From positions 1,299 to 7,432 of the forward strand of contig MFXJ01000079.1 of assembly GCA_001787465.1 (NCBI GenBank): a stretch of 6,134 nucleotides of DNA, given 5' to 3'. The translations under genes were made by a program, and so were the position numbers. This DNA is from Candidatus Peregrinibacteria bacterium RIFOXYB2_FULL_32_7. Lineage in GTDB: Bacteria; Patescibacteriota; Gracilibacteria; UBA1369; GWF2-33-10. The notes under the pieces are model-generated. The model saw nothing but the letters and a program-made list of their open reading frames with translations, was not told the DNA's origin and ran no database searches. Positions 6,007 through 6,134 of this stretch are shown here, in pieces. The first letter of the stretch is position 1, and the number at the start of each line of letters is the position of its first letter.

Positions 6007-6134
6007 ATGTATTTAAATAAATATGGAGAAATTACATATCAATATTGGCAAGAAATATCAAAACATTTTTTAAATATACAATTAAATGAATTTATCATTA
6101 TGCCTGATCATATGCATGGAATACTGAGAATAAA
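6007..6134 (+). CDS. REP-associated (RAYT/IS200-like, Y1 HUH) transposase, partial, probably N-terminally truncated
   Basis: The reading frame gives MYLNKYGEITYQYWQEI, then IQLNEFIIMPDHMHGI. This matches the TnpA_REP pattern of an LNxxGxI segment, a W, a short helix, LDxF, and then MPxHxHGI. The HMH is the metal-binding HUH motif of single-strand Y1 transposases. The catalytic tyrosine would lie beyond the window end. Full-length relatives carry about 40 more residues before LNxxG, including a YFVTICT-like strand. Here the frame reaches the pilD stop (5974-5976) after only ten codons upstream of the ATG and those codons lack that strand, so the 5' end seems lost and the gene is probably a remnant. 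RAYT proteins are encoded by single genes and are associated with palindromic intergenic repeats. Confidence 0.7.
   Translation, partial: MYLNKYGEITYQYWQEISKHFLNIQLNEFIIMPDHMHGILRI

Overview
This AT-rich window carries six genes, all on the + strand and closely spaced. In order they are aspartyl-tRNA synthetase (aspS), a short pyruvate kinase (pyk), the Holliday-junction resolvase ruvC, a membrane-anchored TPR protein, a type IV prepilin peptidase (pilD), and the edge of a REP-associated IS200-like (Y1/HUH) transposase. The compact layout, the strong A/T bias, the lack of Shine-Dalgarno motifs before every start, a pyruvate kinase without its C-terminal domain and type IV pilus processing next to housekeeping genes all suggest a small-genome bacterium of the Candidate Phyla Radiation (Patescibacteria). 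That placement is an inference. TGA ends two genes (pyk and the TPR gene) and is not needed as a sense codon, so the standard bacterial code applies and the UGA=Gly lineages (Gracilibacteria/Absconditabacteria) are unlikely.

Layout: aspS (25-1797) is complete and has residues associated with non-discriminating AspRS. A 111-bp gap holds a good extended -10 promoter (TGGTATAAT, 1852-1860) for pyk (1909-2940). The pyk protein stops exactly at the end of the TIM barrel. The pyk-ruvC gap (2941-3092) is mostly a composite repeat: heptanucleotide units of the CGTGATT type, their inverted counterpart, and a GC-rich insert. Part of that insert matches 29 bp inside pyk itself at 26 of 29 positions. ruvC (3093-3569) is followed after 47 bp by the TPR gene (3617-5089). 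The stop codon of the TPR gene lies in a perfect 14-bp inverted repeat that belongs to a second heptanucleotide array (CATTTTT/CATCTTT, 5075-5127). pilD (5155-5976) follows, and directly after its stop comes an apparently N-terminally truncated transposase that runs off the window.

The genes serve translation, lower glycolysis, recombination and the envelope/pilus, so this is a housekeeping neighbourhood rather than a dedicated system. The TPR protein and the prepilin peptidase may both serve pilus or envelope assembly, but only position supports that link. The most unusual content is between the genes: two heptamer arrays of unrelated sequence but the same design, a pyk-like fragment inside one of them, and a RAYT-type transposase nearby, a family known elsewhere to be linked to palindromic intergenic repeats.
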